NCBI GenBank assembly: GCA_000702245.1
Contig: JNKY01000014.1
Coordinates: forward strand, 62,001 to 126,000
Reading direction: 5' to 3'
Length of the DNA stretch: 64,000 nucleotides
From: Lachnospiraceae bacterium C6A11
GTDB lineage: Bacteria; Bacillota; Clostridia; Lachnospirales; Lachnospiraceae
Of the stretch, positions 10,438 through 19,046 are shown piece after piece. How positions within the stretch are numbered: position 1 is the stretch's first letter; each line of letters opens with the position of its first letter. The position numbers and the translations under genes are program-made. The notes beneath the pieces are model-generated. The model saw only the letters and a program-made list of their open reading frames with translations. It had not been told where the DNA came from and did no database searches.

Positions 10438-11304
10438 TTAATTTGTGCGTGCATCTGTAACGACCTGAAGTGCTGATCTTTCATCTACAACCTCAGCAGC
10501 AACCTCCTCAGTCTCTATGCACTTCTCAGCTCCGACGATTCTGTCATCATGATAAGGAATCTCGAATGGTTCCTGCTTCTCATAAACCACTCTGTAAACA
10601 ACATATCCTGAAGCCTGTCCAACCTCGAAGAATGCATTTGCAGGTGTATCGAATTCGGTACCGTAGCTGTAATTCAGTGAATTTGCAACGGTCGGCTCGC
10701 CAACAAGGTCGCTCGGCCATCTCTCCTCACCGTAATCAGTATATGTATCTGTTGTGCCGGTAAACAATCCGTCAGTGATTATCGAAACATGCTCTCTGCC
10801 GTAGCTGCCTCCCTCGGAAGCACCCCAGCTGAGGTAAACGATGATGTCACCGGCCTTGATAGTACCATCTGCTGTCTTCTCGTTAAGATCCTGTCTTGCG
10901 TCTGAAGCACAGTCGTCATTGTAGAATCTTACAAGCTCAAAATGCTCATCATTTCTCATGAAGGACTCAAGTCCGCCTGCAGAAGCGGTTGCTGTATTTC
11001 CATATTCAGGAACGTAACCGTCAAATGCACCGGCAAGCGCCGAAACATATATTACATGAGCTGCCCATCCTGCGCATGACCAGTAGTCCTCTGCAAGATA
11101 TCCGCCTGAACCGTAGCTGCCGGCCGGCATATTTGCTCTCATAACATCGTAATAATCTTCTTTCTCTATTCCTTCGGTCTCTTCCTTTTTCTCTTCGTCG
11201 GAAACCTGTGTTTCTGTCTTATCCTCTGCTGCATATATACTGCCTGCCTGTGAAAATGCAAGAACAGCTGCCAGTGATAATACAGGAATTATCTTTTTTC
11301 TCAT
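10438..11304 (-). CDS. Secreted protein, possible NlpC/P60- or CHAP-like cysteine peptidase
   Basis: The 288-residue protein has a clear signal peptide: MRKKIIP followed by a hydrophobic stretch ending in IYA just before AEDKTE. An acidic linker follows. The mature part has YWSCAGWAAHVIY, which resembles the catalytic-cysteine helix of NlpC/P60 or CHAP domains, and GDIIVYLSWG then REHVSIITDG, which resembles their histidine strand. These are motif-level resemblances only; the family is not certain and activity is inferred. The frame could open with an ATG at 11313, but the ATG at 11304 sits better after ACGGATGG. It has its own promoter and a phased repeat upstream, and is divergent from the sulfhydrylase gene. 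Confidence 0.6.
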   Translation of the reverse strand: MRKKIIPVLSLAAVLAFSQAGSIYAAEDKTETQVSDEEKKEETEGIEKEDYYDVMRANMPAGSYGSGGYLAEDYWSCAGWAAHVIYVSALAGAFDGYVPEYGNTATASAGGLESFMRNDEHFELVRFYNDDCASDARQDLNEKTADGTIKAGDIIVYLSWGASEGGSYGREHVSIITDGLFTGTTDTYTDYGEERWPSDLVGEPTVANSLNYSYGTEFDTPANAFFEVGQASGYVVYRVVYEKQEPFEIPYHDDRIVGAEKCIETEEVAAEVVDERSALQVVTDARTN

Positions 11305-11353
11305 ACAAACCATCCGTAATATTTTTGTAACAGATTATCAACCTGCAATGCAC

Positions 11354-11382
11354 ATTAAACCACATTCATAATCTTATGTCAA
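11354..11382 (-). promoter_or_regulatory. Promoter of the secreted-protein gene
   Basis: TTGACA (11377-11382) and TTTAAT (11354-11359) are 17 bases apart on the minus strand, with TGG just before the -10. A leader of about 43 bases precedes the ATG at 11304. Confidence 0.7.
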
Positions 11383-11400
11383 GCAAAATATTACATTTTT

Positions 11401-11446
11401 GTTACATTTGTTACGGACTTGTTGTGAATTTGTTGTGAAACCACAA
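11401..11446. promoter_or_regulatory. Helically phased short repeats, candidate regulator sites
   Basis: GTTAC/GTTGTG units start at 11401, 11410, 11421 and 11432 (spacing 9, 11, 11), just upstream of the -35 of the secreted-protein promoter. The last overlaps the inverted repeat TTGTG-AAAC-CACAA (11433-11446). Repeats one helical turn apart suggest protein binding on one face of the DNA. Which of the two divergent genes is controlled is unknown. Confidence 0.45.
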
Positions 11447-11560
11447 TATTTTGTATGTATAAAGTACCGATTCTTCCATAAAATATGGCGCCCGCCTTGT
11501 TATAGTCTCAACCTATATCTAAATATTATTATTTACTATAATGCTATAGACCAAGACTAT

Positions 11561-11569
11561 TGCTATAAT
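11561..11569 (+). promoter_or_regulatory. Extended -10 promoter for O-acetylhomoserine sulfhydrylase gene
   Basis: TGCTATAAT matches the extended -10 consensus TGnTATAAT and lies 42 bases before the ATG at 11611. There is no good -35 at 17 bases. A second TATAAT occurs at 11537-11542. Confidence 0.45.
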
Positions 11570-11610
11570 AAGGATATTCTTATAACGAAAATTGTATGGA
11601 GGTAATTACA

Positions 11611-12885
11611 ATGGAAAGAGAAACACTCAGTATTCATGCCGGCTATGCTCCAAAGAACGGCGAATCAAGACTTCTGCCTATCGTGCAGAGCACAACCTTT
11701 AAATATGATACAAGCGAAGATATGGGCAAGCTTTTCGATCTCGAGGCTAGCGGATACTTCTATTCAAGACTTCAGAATCCTACCTGCGACAACGTAGCTG
11801 CTAAGATTGCTGCTCTTGAAGGCGGTACTGCTGCTATGCTTACAGGTTCAGGCCAGGCTGCTTCTTTCTTCTCAACCTTTAATATTGCAGGTTGCGGCGA
11901 TCACATCGTTGCATCTTCAACTATCTACGGTGGAACCTTCAACCTCTTCAATGTAACAATGAGAAAGATGGGCATCGACTTCACCTTCGTTGATCCTGAC
12001 TGCTCAGATGAGGAGCTCGAGGCTGCATTCAAGCCAAACACCAAGGCTGTATTTGGCGAGACTATCGCAAACCCTGCACTAATCGTATTTGATATAGAGA
12101 GATTCGCAAACGCTGCTCATAAGCACGGTGTTCCTCTCATCGTTGACAATACATTTGCAACCCCTATCAACTGCAGACCTTTCGAGTGGGGCGCAGACAT
12201 CGTTGTTCATTCAACGACAAAATACATGGACGGCCATGACGCAACAGTTGGCGGATGTATCGTAGATTCGGGTAAGTTTGACTGGATGGCTCACGCTGAC
12301 AAGTTCCCTGGACTTACAACTCCGGACGAGTCATACCACGGCATCACCTATGCTGAGAAGTTCGGCAAGGAAGGCGCTTTCATCACAAAGTGTACAGCAC
12401 AGCTTATGCGTGACCTCGGTTCAGTTCAGGCTCCGATGAATGCATTCCTTCTTAACCTCGGACTCGAGTCTCTTCCACTTCGTATTGAGAGACATTGCAG
12501 AAATGCTGAGAAGATTGCTGAGTTCCTTGAGGGTTCAGACAAGGTTGCATGGGTTAATTACCCTGGTCTTCCAAGCAACAAATACTATGAAAGAGCTAAG
12601 AAATACCTTCCAAACGGAAGCTGCGGCGTTATCTCCTTCGGCGTGAAGGGCGGACGTAAGGCAGCTGAGACCTTCATGAAGAACCTTAAGCTTGGAATGA
12701 TCGCTACTCACGTTGCTGATGCACGTACCTGCGTACTTCATCCGGCATCTTCTACTCACAGACAGCTTACAGATGAGGAGCTCATCGCTGCAGGCGTTGG
12801 ACCGGATCTTATCCGTCTCTCTGTTGGTATCGAGAATGTGAATGATATCCTCGCCGACGTAAAGCAGTCGCTGGAGCAGATCTAA
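11611..12885 (+). CDS. metY: O-acetylhomoserine sulfhydrylase / aminocarboxypropyltransferase
   Basis: This 424-residue PLP enzyme of the Cys/Met metabolism family makes homocysteine from O-acetylhomoserine and sulfide, the direct sulfhydrylation route to methionine. The PLP lysine is in VHSTTKYMDGHDATVGG; other family marks are TGSGQAASFFSTFNI, IVDNTFATPINCRP and the C-terminal SSTHRQLTDEEL with IRLSVGIE. Length and the long insertion around residues 225-265 fit MetY rather than MetB or MetC. The frame opens at 11596, but GGAGG sits 8 bases before the ATG at 11611, which is taken as the start. No SAM riboswitch or S-box is visible in the leader. Confidence 0.92.
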   Translation: MERETLSIHAGYAPKNGESRLLPIVQSTTFKYDTSEDMGKLFDLEASGYFYSRLQNPTCDNVAAKIAALEGGTAAMLTGSGQAASFFSTFNIAGCGDHIVASSTIYGGTFNLFNVTMRKMGIDFTFVDPDCSDEELEAAFKPNTKAVFGETIANPALIVFDIERFANAAHKHGVPLIVDNTFATPINCRPFEWGADIVVHSTTKYMDGHDATVGGCIVDSGKFDWMAHADKFPGLTTPDESYHGITYAEKFGKEGAFITKCTAQLMRDLGSVQAPMNAFLLNLGLESLPLRIERHCRNAEKIAEFLEGSDKVAWVNYPGLPSNKYYERAKKYLPNGSCGVISFGVKGGRKAAETFMKNLKLGMIATHVADARTCVLHPASSTHRQLTDEELIAAGVGPDLIRLSVGIENVNDILADVKQSLEQI

Positions 12886-12900
12886 TTTATTATAAACGAC

Positions 12901-12944
12901 GTCAGGCTGTAACAGGAAATACTGTTACAGCCTGACTGTTTTTT
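12901..12944 (+). terminator. Intrinsic terminator of metY
   Basis: A perfect 15-bp stem, 12901-12915 with 12922-12936, 6-base loop, is followed by a run of T. Confidence 0.92.
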
Positions 12945-12955
12945 TATATTTATTC

Positions 12956-14851
12956 TTATTTTATGCGGAGCGCCCTCGTTGCGTTGAGGACTGCGAGAAC
13001 CATGACACCAACGTCGGCGAAGATCGCTATCCACATATTTGCGATGCCGAGTGCACCGAGTATGAGGCAGGCAACCTTGACACCGATCGCAAATACGATA
13101 TTCTGCCTTACGATTCCGAGAGTTTTCGCGGAAATACGTCTTGCCAGTGATATTTTCGCCGGATCATCGTCCATAAGAACGATATCTGCCGCTTCTATCG
13201 CTGCATCCGAACCGAGTCCTCCCATGGCAATACCGATATCGGCACGCATCAGAACCGGTGCGTCGTTTATGCCGTCTCCACAGAATACAAGTCTGCCGTT
13301 TCCTTCTTTTGTTTCAAGAAGCTTCTCAACCTCTGCAACCTTATCTCCCGGCAGAAGCTCGGACAGATAAGTGTCTATTCCTATCGTTTCAGCAACTCTC
13401 TTTGCAGCCTTCTCAGAATCGCCTGTCAGCATTACGGTACGAAGTCCTTCTGCCTTCAGATCCCTGATTGCCTGAACAGTATGTTCCTTAATGACATCCG
13501 AGATAACTATGCAGCCTGCGTAAAGTCCGTCAACCGCAATATAAACCACTGTGCCTTCATCATGCTCTGAAGTGATGGTTACGTTGCTTCGATTCATCAG
13601 CTTAACATTCCCGACCAGAACACGTCTTCCATCGACTATTGCAGAAACGCCATGGCCCGCAACCTCTTCTATCTCGGTTACGTTTTCAAGTGAAAGTTCC
13701 CGGCCGTAAGCCTTTTTCAGACTCAGGCTGATTGGATGGCTGGATGATATTTCCGCGTAAGCGGCAAGCCTAAGAAGCTCGTCATTGCTTATCTCTCCCT
13801 CCGGATATATAGCAGTCACTTCAAATACGCCCTTGGTCAACGTACCGGTCTTATCGAAAAGTATGGTCTTCGCGTCTGCCAGTGCCTCAAGATAGTTAGC
13901 GCCCTTGATAAGTATTCCTCTTGAGGAAGCACAGCCGATTCCGCCGAAGAAACTAAGCGGTACTGAGATAACAACTGCGCATGGACAGCTTATTACGAGA
14001 AAGGTCAGCGCACGAAATACCCAGCTACTCCAATTCGGACTGTAGCCAAATATGATCCTTGCAACCGGTGGAAGGACTGCAAGTGCAAGTGCACTGTAGC
14101 AGACGATCGGTGTATAGAATCTTGCAAACTTCGAGATGAAATTCTCTGCCTTAGCCTTCTTCAGACTTGAATTCTCTACAAGATCAAGTATTTTTGAAAC
14201 CGTTGACTCGCCGAATTCCTTCGTGGTCTTTATCTTGATCATACCACTGCTGTTGATGCAGCCGCTTATTACCTCGTCTCCTTCTCTCACACTTCTCGGA
14301 ACCGATTCACCGGTAAGTGCACTGGTATCCAGGCTGGTATACCCTTCTATGATCACTCCGTCGATAGGGATCTTCTCGCCCGGATTAACTATTATTATCG
14401 AACCGATCTCAATATCATCCGGATCAACCTCTTCAACGCTTCCATCCTCCATAAGGAGATTCGCTGAGTCAGGTCTGATATCCATAAGGTCGACTATGCT
14501 CTGACGGCTCTTCCCGACAGCTATGCTCTGGAACAGCTCACCGATCTGGTAAAAAAGCATTACGGCAACGCCCTCTTCGTATTCGCCAAGGATCATCGCA
14601 CCTACTGTTGCAACTGCCATAAGGAAATTCTCATCAAATACCTGGCCCTTCAGAATTCCCTTGATAGCTTTTCTAAGCACGTCGTATCCAACTATAAAAT
14701 ACGCTGTCAGATAAAGCGGCAGGGATACAAACCACGTCATATCAATATCCGTAAGATGCTCTATGCACATCAACGTTGCAACAATAACGAATGCTATTAT
14801 CACTCTGTATAGATTTTTCTTCTGCTTCTTACTTAATTTAAACCGTCCCAT
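12956..14851 (-). CDS. Heavy-metal P1B-type ATPase (Zn/Cd/Pb class)
   Basis: The 631-residue pump exports soft divalent metals across the membrane. Visible are the TGES actuator loop (LTGESVPRS), the metal-binding membrane motif ISCPCAVVISVP, phosphorylation site DKTGTLT, the P1B-specific SSSHPISLS, and hinge GDGINDAPVL. The CPC motif and overall pattern fit the Zn/Cd/Pb group (CadA/ZntA). It has no N-terminal heavy-metal domain, which such pumps usually carry; a free one is encoded just upstream at 14956. Start is ATG at 14851 after AGGACGG. It is the last gene of an ArsR-controlled operon. Confidence 0.92.
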   Translation of the reverse strand: MGRFKLSKKQKKNLYRVIIAFVIVATLMCIEHLTDIDMTWFVSLPLYLTAYFIVGYDVLRKAIKGILKGQVFDENFLMAVATVGAMILGEYEEGVAVMLFYQIGELFQSIAVGKSRQSIVDLMDIRPDSANLLMEDGSVEEVDPDDIEIGSIIIVNPGEKIPIDGVIIEGYTSLDTSALTGESVPRSVREGDEVISGCINSSGMIKIKTTKEFGESTVSKILDLVENSSLKKAKAENFISKFARFYTPIVCYSALALAVLPPVARIIFGYSPNWSSWVFRALTFLVISCPCAVVISVPLSFFGGIGCASSRGILIKGANYLEALADAKTILFDKTGTLTKGVFEVTAIYPEGEISNDELLRLAAYAEISSSHPISLSLKKAYGRELSLENVTEIEEVAGHGVSAIVDGRRVLVGNVKLMNRSNVTITSEHDEGTVVYIAVDGLYAGCIVISDVIKEHTVQAIRDLKAEGLRTVMLTGDSEKAAKRVAETIGIDTYLSELLPGDKVAEVEKLLETKEGNGRLVFCGDGINDAPVLMRADIGIAMGGLGSDAAIEAADIVLMDDDPAKISLARRISAKTLGIVRQNIVFAIGVKVACLILGALGIANMWIAIFADVGVMVLAVLNATRALRIK

Positions 14852-14955
14852 AATTCCGTCCTATATTGATTATAATGTCACGACTCTTTATAAATACTCT
14901 TTACATCAATCATATTTCCATGTTCATAAATTGATGCTTTTTTTCACTCCTGTGA

Positions 14956-15177
14956 TCAGTCAAGGAATATCTCCATATCATCCTCAACCTTCTTTACGTT
15001 CTTACGAGCCTCCTGCATAACTACTGCGGGATCTGCTCCCTCTTCAAACTCAACCTTGCACTTAAGTGTCATAAAGCTGAGTGTAGCATCCTTAACACCC
15101 TCTGTATTTTTGATTGCCTCCTGCATCTTCTCTGCACATGCTGCACAATCAACCTCTACCTTATATGTCTTCTTCAT
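14956..15177 (-). CDS. Small HMA-domain metallochaperone-like protein
   Basis: The 73-residue protein is a single heavy-metal-associated domain. The metal loop is VDCAACAEKM, that is DCxxC with an aspartate before the first cysteine, a variant linked with Zn/Cd/Pb rather than Cu transporters (usually MxCxxC). The remainder fits the ferredoxin-like fold, and the last residues are acidic (EDDMEIFLD). GGAGG sits before the ATG at 15177, preferred over 15192. It lies between arsR and the ATPase and probably supplies the missing N-terminal domain of that pump in trans; this is inference. Confidence 0.85.
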   Translation of the reverse strand: MKKTYKVEVDCAACAEKMQEAIKNTEGVKDATLSFMTLKCKVEFEEGADPAVVMQEARKNVKKVEDDMEIFLD

Positions 15178-15324
15178 CTGTTTGACCTCCATTATTTTAT
15201 TGATAATGATTATTTATGACTATTGTTTACGTATTGTCCTTCAGAACTTACTACCAGACTTACTCCTTGAATTGTTTCACTTAAGTAGATTATTCTGTCC
15301 ATTCCGAAATAGCATTCGCTATAC

Positions 15325-15678
15325 TCACTCCTCGACATGTTCCATACCCAGGCTGAGTATCATTCTTACATGATCATCGTCCAGTGAGTAATACATGCTC
15401 TTGCCCTCTCGTCTGAACTTGACAAGCTTGGCATCCTTTAGGATTCTCAGCTGATGGCTGACTGATGACTGGCTGAGATTAAGTATCTTCGCCATATCTC
15501 CGACATTCAGTTCTGTATCAAACATCGAATAAAGTATCTTGATTCTTGTCGAATCTCCGAATATTCTGAAAAGCTCCGACAGATCATATAAACATACATC
15601 ATCCGGCTGGTTCTCTAAAACCTTCTGAACCAGTTCCTCGTGAGACATCTTCTCTTCCTTTGCTGCTTCCTTCGCCAT
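15325..15678 (-). CDS. ArsR/SmtB family metal-sensing repressor (CzrA-like)
   Basis: The 117-residue winged-helix repressor has the recognition helix in LSQSSVSHQLRILKDAKLV and wing RREGKSMYYSLDDDHV. The C-terminal helix reads DDHVRMILSLGMEHVEE, placing D, H, H and E where the alpha-5 Zn/Co site of CzrA/SmtB proteins has D, H, H, H/E. The cysteine site of the CadC type is absent (ELNVGD instead of ELCVGD). Zn(II) or Co(II) is therefore the likely inducer. ATG at 15678 follows GGAGGG at the right distance. It heads the efflux operon and probably represses its own promoter. Confidence 0.88.
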   Translation of the reverse strand: MAKEAAKEEKMSHEELVQKVLENQPDDVCLYDLSELFRIFGDSTRIKILYSMFDTELNVGDMAKILNLSQSSVSHQLRILKDAKLVKFRREGKSMYYSLDDDHVRMILSLGMEHVEE

Positions 15679-15796
15679 TTGCAACCCTCCGTATTTCTTT
15701 CTTACACTTCTTTTTATACTTATTCTTTAAGGCTACTGTTAACTTTTACTTGTTTTCTTTTACTTGTTTTTTCTTACAGTTTATTACCTCGCAGTT

Positions 15797-15841
15797 TTCA
15801 TATGTTTCACTGTTCATATGAAAGTATATTCATATATTCAC
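15797..15841. promoter_or_regulatory. Candidate ArsR operator
   Basis: TTCATATG (15797-15804) and CATATGAA (15815-15822) form a perfect 8-bp inverted repeat with a 10-base spacer at the start of transcription. A further ATATGAA-type half-site lies in the -35/-10 spacer (15830-15840). The TTCATAT/ATATGAA half-sites match the kind bound by ArsR/SmtB proteins. Confidence 0.6.
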
Positions 15842-15851
15842 GATTTGTCAA
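15823..15851 (-). promoter_or_regulatory. Promoter of the arsR-HMA-ATPase operon
   Basis: A consensus TTGACA (15846-15851) and TATACT (15823-15828) are 17 bases apart. Start of transcription would fall within the inverted repeat near 15816. Confidence 0.8.
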
Positions 15852-15972
15852 TACCTATTTTTTCCTTTTTCATTCACTTTTTTACCGTTTCAGAAAATCC
15901 TTTACAACCGTACGGCTTATCAAAGAAGCAGGTATGTATTGCTTTAGGTATAGTCAAAAGGATAAAAAATAC

Positions 15973-15999
15973 CCCGGAGTGAATTTCTCACACTCCGGG
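15973..15999 (-). terminator. Terminator of the phosphatase-nicotinamidase-cdd operon
   Basis: CCCGGAGTG (15973-15981) pairs with CACTCCGGG (15991-15999); on the minus strand a T-rich run follows. It lies 10 bases below the cdd stop. Confidence 0.85.
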
Positions 16000-16009
16000 A
16001 TTATTAGTA

Positions 16010-16405
16010 CTAGTCTATCCACCACTCCGGCGTCAGTTCGCCCAGCTTCATAATACGTCCGGTAGGGTAATCGATCATTATCTCGATATCCTTGTATTTT
16101 CCGGGCATCAGCTGAACCATCAGCTCGCGGCAGGCTCCGCATGGTGCGCCCTTCCCTTCATTTGGTGGAATACAAAGCACCTTATCGATCTCATACTCAC
16201 CATTCGTGATCATATTGAATATCGCATTTCTCTCTGCGCATATTCCAAGCGATGAACAGGTATCGATGCAGACACCTACATATATATTTCCTGACTTCGA
16301 AAGTACCGCCGCAGACACCTCTCCTGCTGTCACAAATTCCGAGATTCTCTTCTCATGAAGCACCGCCTTCGCGGCATTATACATATCAACCCATATCTGA
16401 TCCAT
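16010..16405 (-). CDS. cdd: Cytidine deaminase
   Basis: The 131-residue protein is a homotetrameric-type zinc cytidine deaminase, converting (deoxy)cytidine to (deoxy)uridine in pyrimidine salvage. The zinc and catalytic motifs are CAERNAIFN (cysteine plus proton-shuttle glutamate) and PCGACRELM. Related blasticidin-S-type deaminases share these motifs, so substrate is likely but not proven. It starts 32 bases after the nicotinamidase-like gene and ends at a terminator, so it is the last gene of that operon. Confidence 0.85.
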   Translation of the reverse strand: MDQIWVDMYNAAKAVLHEKRISEFVTAGEVSAAVLSKSGNIYVGVCIDTCSSLGICAERNAIFNMITNGEYEIDKVLCIPPNEGKGAPCGACRELMVQLMPGKYKDIEIMIDYPTGRIMKLGELTPEWWID

Positions 16406-16437
16406 CTTTAATCATCCTTCCATTTTTTCTGCAAGAT

Positions 16438-16941
16438 TTACTGATTCTCTATCTCTATCTGGCACATAGCCATGGTCTTAAGAGCTGCCTCGTGGCTTTC
16501 AACCGTAACGCCTGCACAGCATGATGCATCAACGGCTATTTTAATCTCCGGGAAAAGAGCCTTAAGGATAAGTGCATTTGAAGCAACACAGATATCTGTG
16601 CAAAGTCCTACAAGCTCAATCTCCTCAAAATCATAATCACTCCAGCCTGTATAACCAAAGGAAGGCTTATTGATTATATCAGCGCCTTCTACGTAGAGAC
16701 CGTCACGGATCTCCCAGCCCGGTGTTCCTTCTATACAGTGAACTACCGGAAGATGCTTTCCTTCATTAGTCTCCATATAATTCTCCTGGTGAGTATCACG
16801 TGTGAAGATGATCTGATCTCCTGCCGCTGCAGCCGCCTCGATCTTAGCCTTAACCTTGTCCACTATTGCCACAGCCTCAGCTGTTCCAAGACTTCCGTCA
16901 ATAAAATCATTCTGCATATCAATTACTATTAGTGTTTTCAT
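16438..16941 (-). CDS. Isochorismatase-fold cysteine hydrolase, nicotinamidase-like
   Basis: The 167-residue protein has the isochorismatase fold with the nicotinamidase triad in place: aspartate in VIDMQNDFI, lysine in INKPSFGYTGW, and cysteine in GLCTDICVASNAL. Metal ligands expected in PncA are seen in part (FTRDTHQENY). Nicotinamidase converts nicotinamide to nicotinate for NAD salvage. The frame opens at 16959, but AGGAGG is placed for the ATG at 16941. This start lies 23 bases inside the end of the phosphatase gene, suggesting coupled translation. Confidence 0.78.
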   Translation of the reverse strand: MKTLIVIDMQNDFIDGSLGTAEAVAIVDKVKAKIEAAAAAGDQIIFTRDTHQENYMETNEGKHLPVVHCIEGTPGWEIRDGLYVEGADIINKPSFGYTGWSDYDFEEIELVGLCTDICVASNALILKALFPEIKIAVDASCCAGVTVESHEAALKTMAMCQIEIENQ

Positions 16942-19039
16942 TTTTATCCTCCTGTCCAAAATAAGTCAATCCCAGCATTGTAATATCATCGAATTGATCA
17001 GCATCCCCAACATAATCAGCTATATCCTTCCGTATTGCCGGAAGTGTGTCAGTAACAGAAGCGTCCTTCAGTGTATTCAATACATCCAGCAAACGCCCGG
17101 TCCCGTACTGCTGCTCCTTTTTATCCTGCGCCTCCGGAACGCCATCCGTATATACAAAGAGTTTATCATCCGGTTCCATTTGAAGTTCATATTCCTTATA
17201 TTGCTTCCCTTCAATCGCAGCCAGAGGAAGGCCGTGCTTATCTTTAATATATTCATAGTCTCCTTGCGATCTCTTAAGTACCGGGTACTCATGTCCTGCA
17301 TTTGCACAAAGCATTTTTCCCGTGATAAGGTCGATGATTCCGAGCCATACAGTCACAAACATTTCCGCGTCATTGCCATCACACAGAGTACCATTGGCAC
17401 GTCTGAGTATCTCCGATGGCGTAAAACCGGATTCCGAAAGACCCCGTATGGCTGTTTTGGCACGCATCATAAACAGCGCAGCCGGAATGCCCTTTCCGGA
17501 CACATCCGCTATTACCAGAGCAAGCTTGTTCTGATCCACAAAGAAGAAATCATAGAAATCTCCGCCCACTTCTTTAGCCGGATCCATAATTGCATATATT
17601 TCAAAATCATTCCTCGGAAACTTAAAGTTAGTTGGCAGCGCGGATGCCTGTATGGTACGGGCAAATTCCAGTTCCTGTTCAAAGCGCTTTTCCGTTGCCG
17701 CAATATAGCCCTTCAACACCTCCACTGTCTGATTGATGTCATCAGACAAAGATGCGAATTCCGATGATTTTCTGACATCTACCACTTCGTTTAGGTTACC
17801 ATCTGTAATCCTCCCCAGCGATTCATTTATCATATCCAGATTATTTACAACTATCGCCTGAACAAGCATAGATATAAGGACGTAGATTACAGCGAACAGT
17901 ATGATTGCTCCAAATACGGACTCAAATGTCTGTGCATCACGATTGGCATAAACTTCCGTCATAGGAAGTGTCGTCATCAGCGTCAATTCATCATTCCACT
18001 TTTCGAAACGACACAAAGAATCACGCTTGAAATACTTAGCCCTGTATACCTCATCAGCCTTATTCTCTTCCATTTTCTTTCTATCGTTCGAGCTGATCAA
18101 CCTGCCTTGGTGATCACCCGCAACGATCAATCCATCACTATTTATAATATCAAAGGTTCCGCTGTCTCCTACATGATAATATGACAGTGACTCGCTGAGT
18201 TCCGGCATCTCATTTCCTATAACATCAACACTATCTTCAATTTCCTGAAGTTTTTCGTGTGTTCTCCTTATATCTCCGGAAACCGCTGCAAGCGTATTTC
18301 CGGCATTCTGCTCAGCTGTCCTTGTTTGTATGGAAAGAGAAAACAGAAGATTCAGTGTCAGTATCGAAAATGTCACCGCAAACAACCATACCTGGAATCT
18401 ATGAGAAACAGGTATTTCCTCATCCCTCAGCCTGCGGAAAGGGTTTTTCCACTCTCCGGCATTGATCTTCAAAGAAAGCGAAGATGCAACCATACCCAAT
18501 CCCGTAAACACGATCATCGGTGGAGAGCAAGTCTTTACAACATAAAATGCCATTTTCATATCGTCACGATGAGTGATGAAAACAACATACATATGAAATA
18601 CTTCCATCACCGCCCCCATGAAGAAAGCATATGTGGCTGACGGTTTTTTCCTCTTGAACAGATAAATATGCATTCCTGCGGCTATGAAACCGGCAAGACA
18701 TGTGGATAGACTACACGCAATACGGGTATAGCTTCCGACTCCCCAGAAGGTTCCCGCAATATATCGTTCTATACCACCTATTAGTCCCGCAATGATACCT
18801 GACACAGGGTCAAAGTAAAGTCCCGCAGAAAGCGGACCCAGATCACGAACATTCAACATCATATCACTGTAATCTATACCGAAATGGGTCGAGAGTATCG
18901 CGCACAGACCATATACCACTCCAATTATGATCTTCGATAGCAGCGAGAGCTTTTTCTCCCGCGTATGCCTCCAGATCAATGTCGTAAGTAGTACGTAAAG
19001 CACCGTTACTGTTGTCATTTTAATGATCATTGAAAACAT
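16919..19039 (-). CDS. Membrane PP2C/SpoIIE-type phosphatase with 5TM-LYT sensor
   Basis: The 706-residue protein starts with a five/six-helix 5TMR-LYT sensor (VRDLGPLSAGLYFDPVSG and GGIERYIAGTFWGVGSYTR), then a helix near residue 210, an extracytoplasmic segment to about 375, another helix, a HAMP-like linker (ESLGRITDGNLNEVVDVR) and a SpoIIE-type phosphatase domain from about residue 455. Phosphatase marks are EVGGDFYDFFF, IADVSGKGIPAALFM and DDKLFVYTDGVPEAQ with DDITMLGL. Such proteins dephosphorylate anti-sigma-factor antagonists in response to an external signal. No antagonist or anti-sigma gene is adjacent, so the target is unknown. It leads the operon with the nicotinamidase-like and cdd genes. 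Confidence 0.88.
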   Translation of the reverse strand: MFSMIIKMTTVTVLYVLLTTLIWRHTREKKLSLLSKIIIGVVYGLCAILSTHFGIDYSDMMLNVRDLGPLSAGLYFDPVSGIIAGLIGGIERYIAGTFWGVGSYTRIACSLSTCLAGFIAAGMHIYLFKRKKPSATYAFFMGAVMEVFHMYVVFITHRDDMKMAFYVVKTCSPPMIVFTGLGMVASSLSLKINAGEWKNPFRRLRDEEIPVSHRFQVWLFAVTFSILTLNLLFSLSIQTRTAEQNAGNTLAAVSGDIRRTHEKLQEIEDSVDVIGNEMPELSESLSYYHVGDSGTFDIINSDGLIVAGDHQGRLISSNDRKKMEENKADEVYRAKYFKRDSLCRFEKWNDELTLMTTLPMTEVYANRDAQTFESVFGAIILFAVIYVLISMLVQAIVVNNLDMINESLGRITDGNLNEVVDVRKSSEFASLSDDINQTVEVLKGYIAATEKRFEQELEFARTIQASALPTNFKFPRNDFEIYAIMDPAKEVGGDFYDFFFVDQNKLALVIADVSGKGIPAALFMMRAKTAIRGLSESGFTPSEILRRANGTLCDGNDAEMFVTVWLGIIDLITGKMLCANAGHEYPVLKRSQGDYEYIKDKHGLPLAAIEGKQYKEYELQMEPDDKLFVYTDGVPEAQDKKEQQYGTGRLLDVLNTLKDASVTDTLPAIRKDIADYVGDADQFDDITMLGLTYFGQEDKNENTNSN

Positions 19040-19046
19040 AAACTAT

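Noticed and set aside
10156-10441. Short frames across the tandem repeat
   Set aside because: They translate repeated palindromes, exist on both strands and have no ribosome sites.
11450-11610. SAM riboswitch upstream of metY
   Set aside because: No S-box core or terminator structure is visible in the short leader.
16856-17767. 303-codon plus-strand frame
   Set aside because: It is antisense to the phosphatase domain, which has clear family motifs in the other strand.
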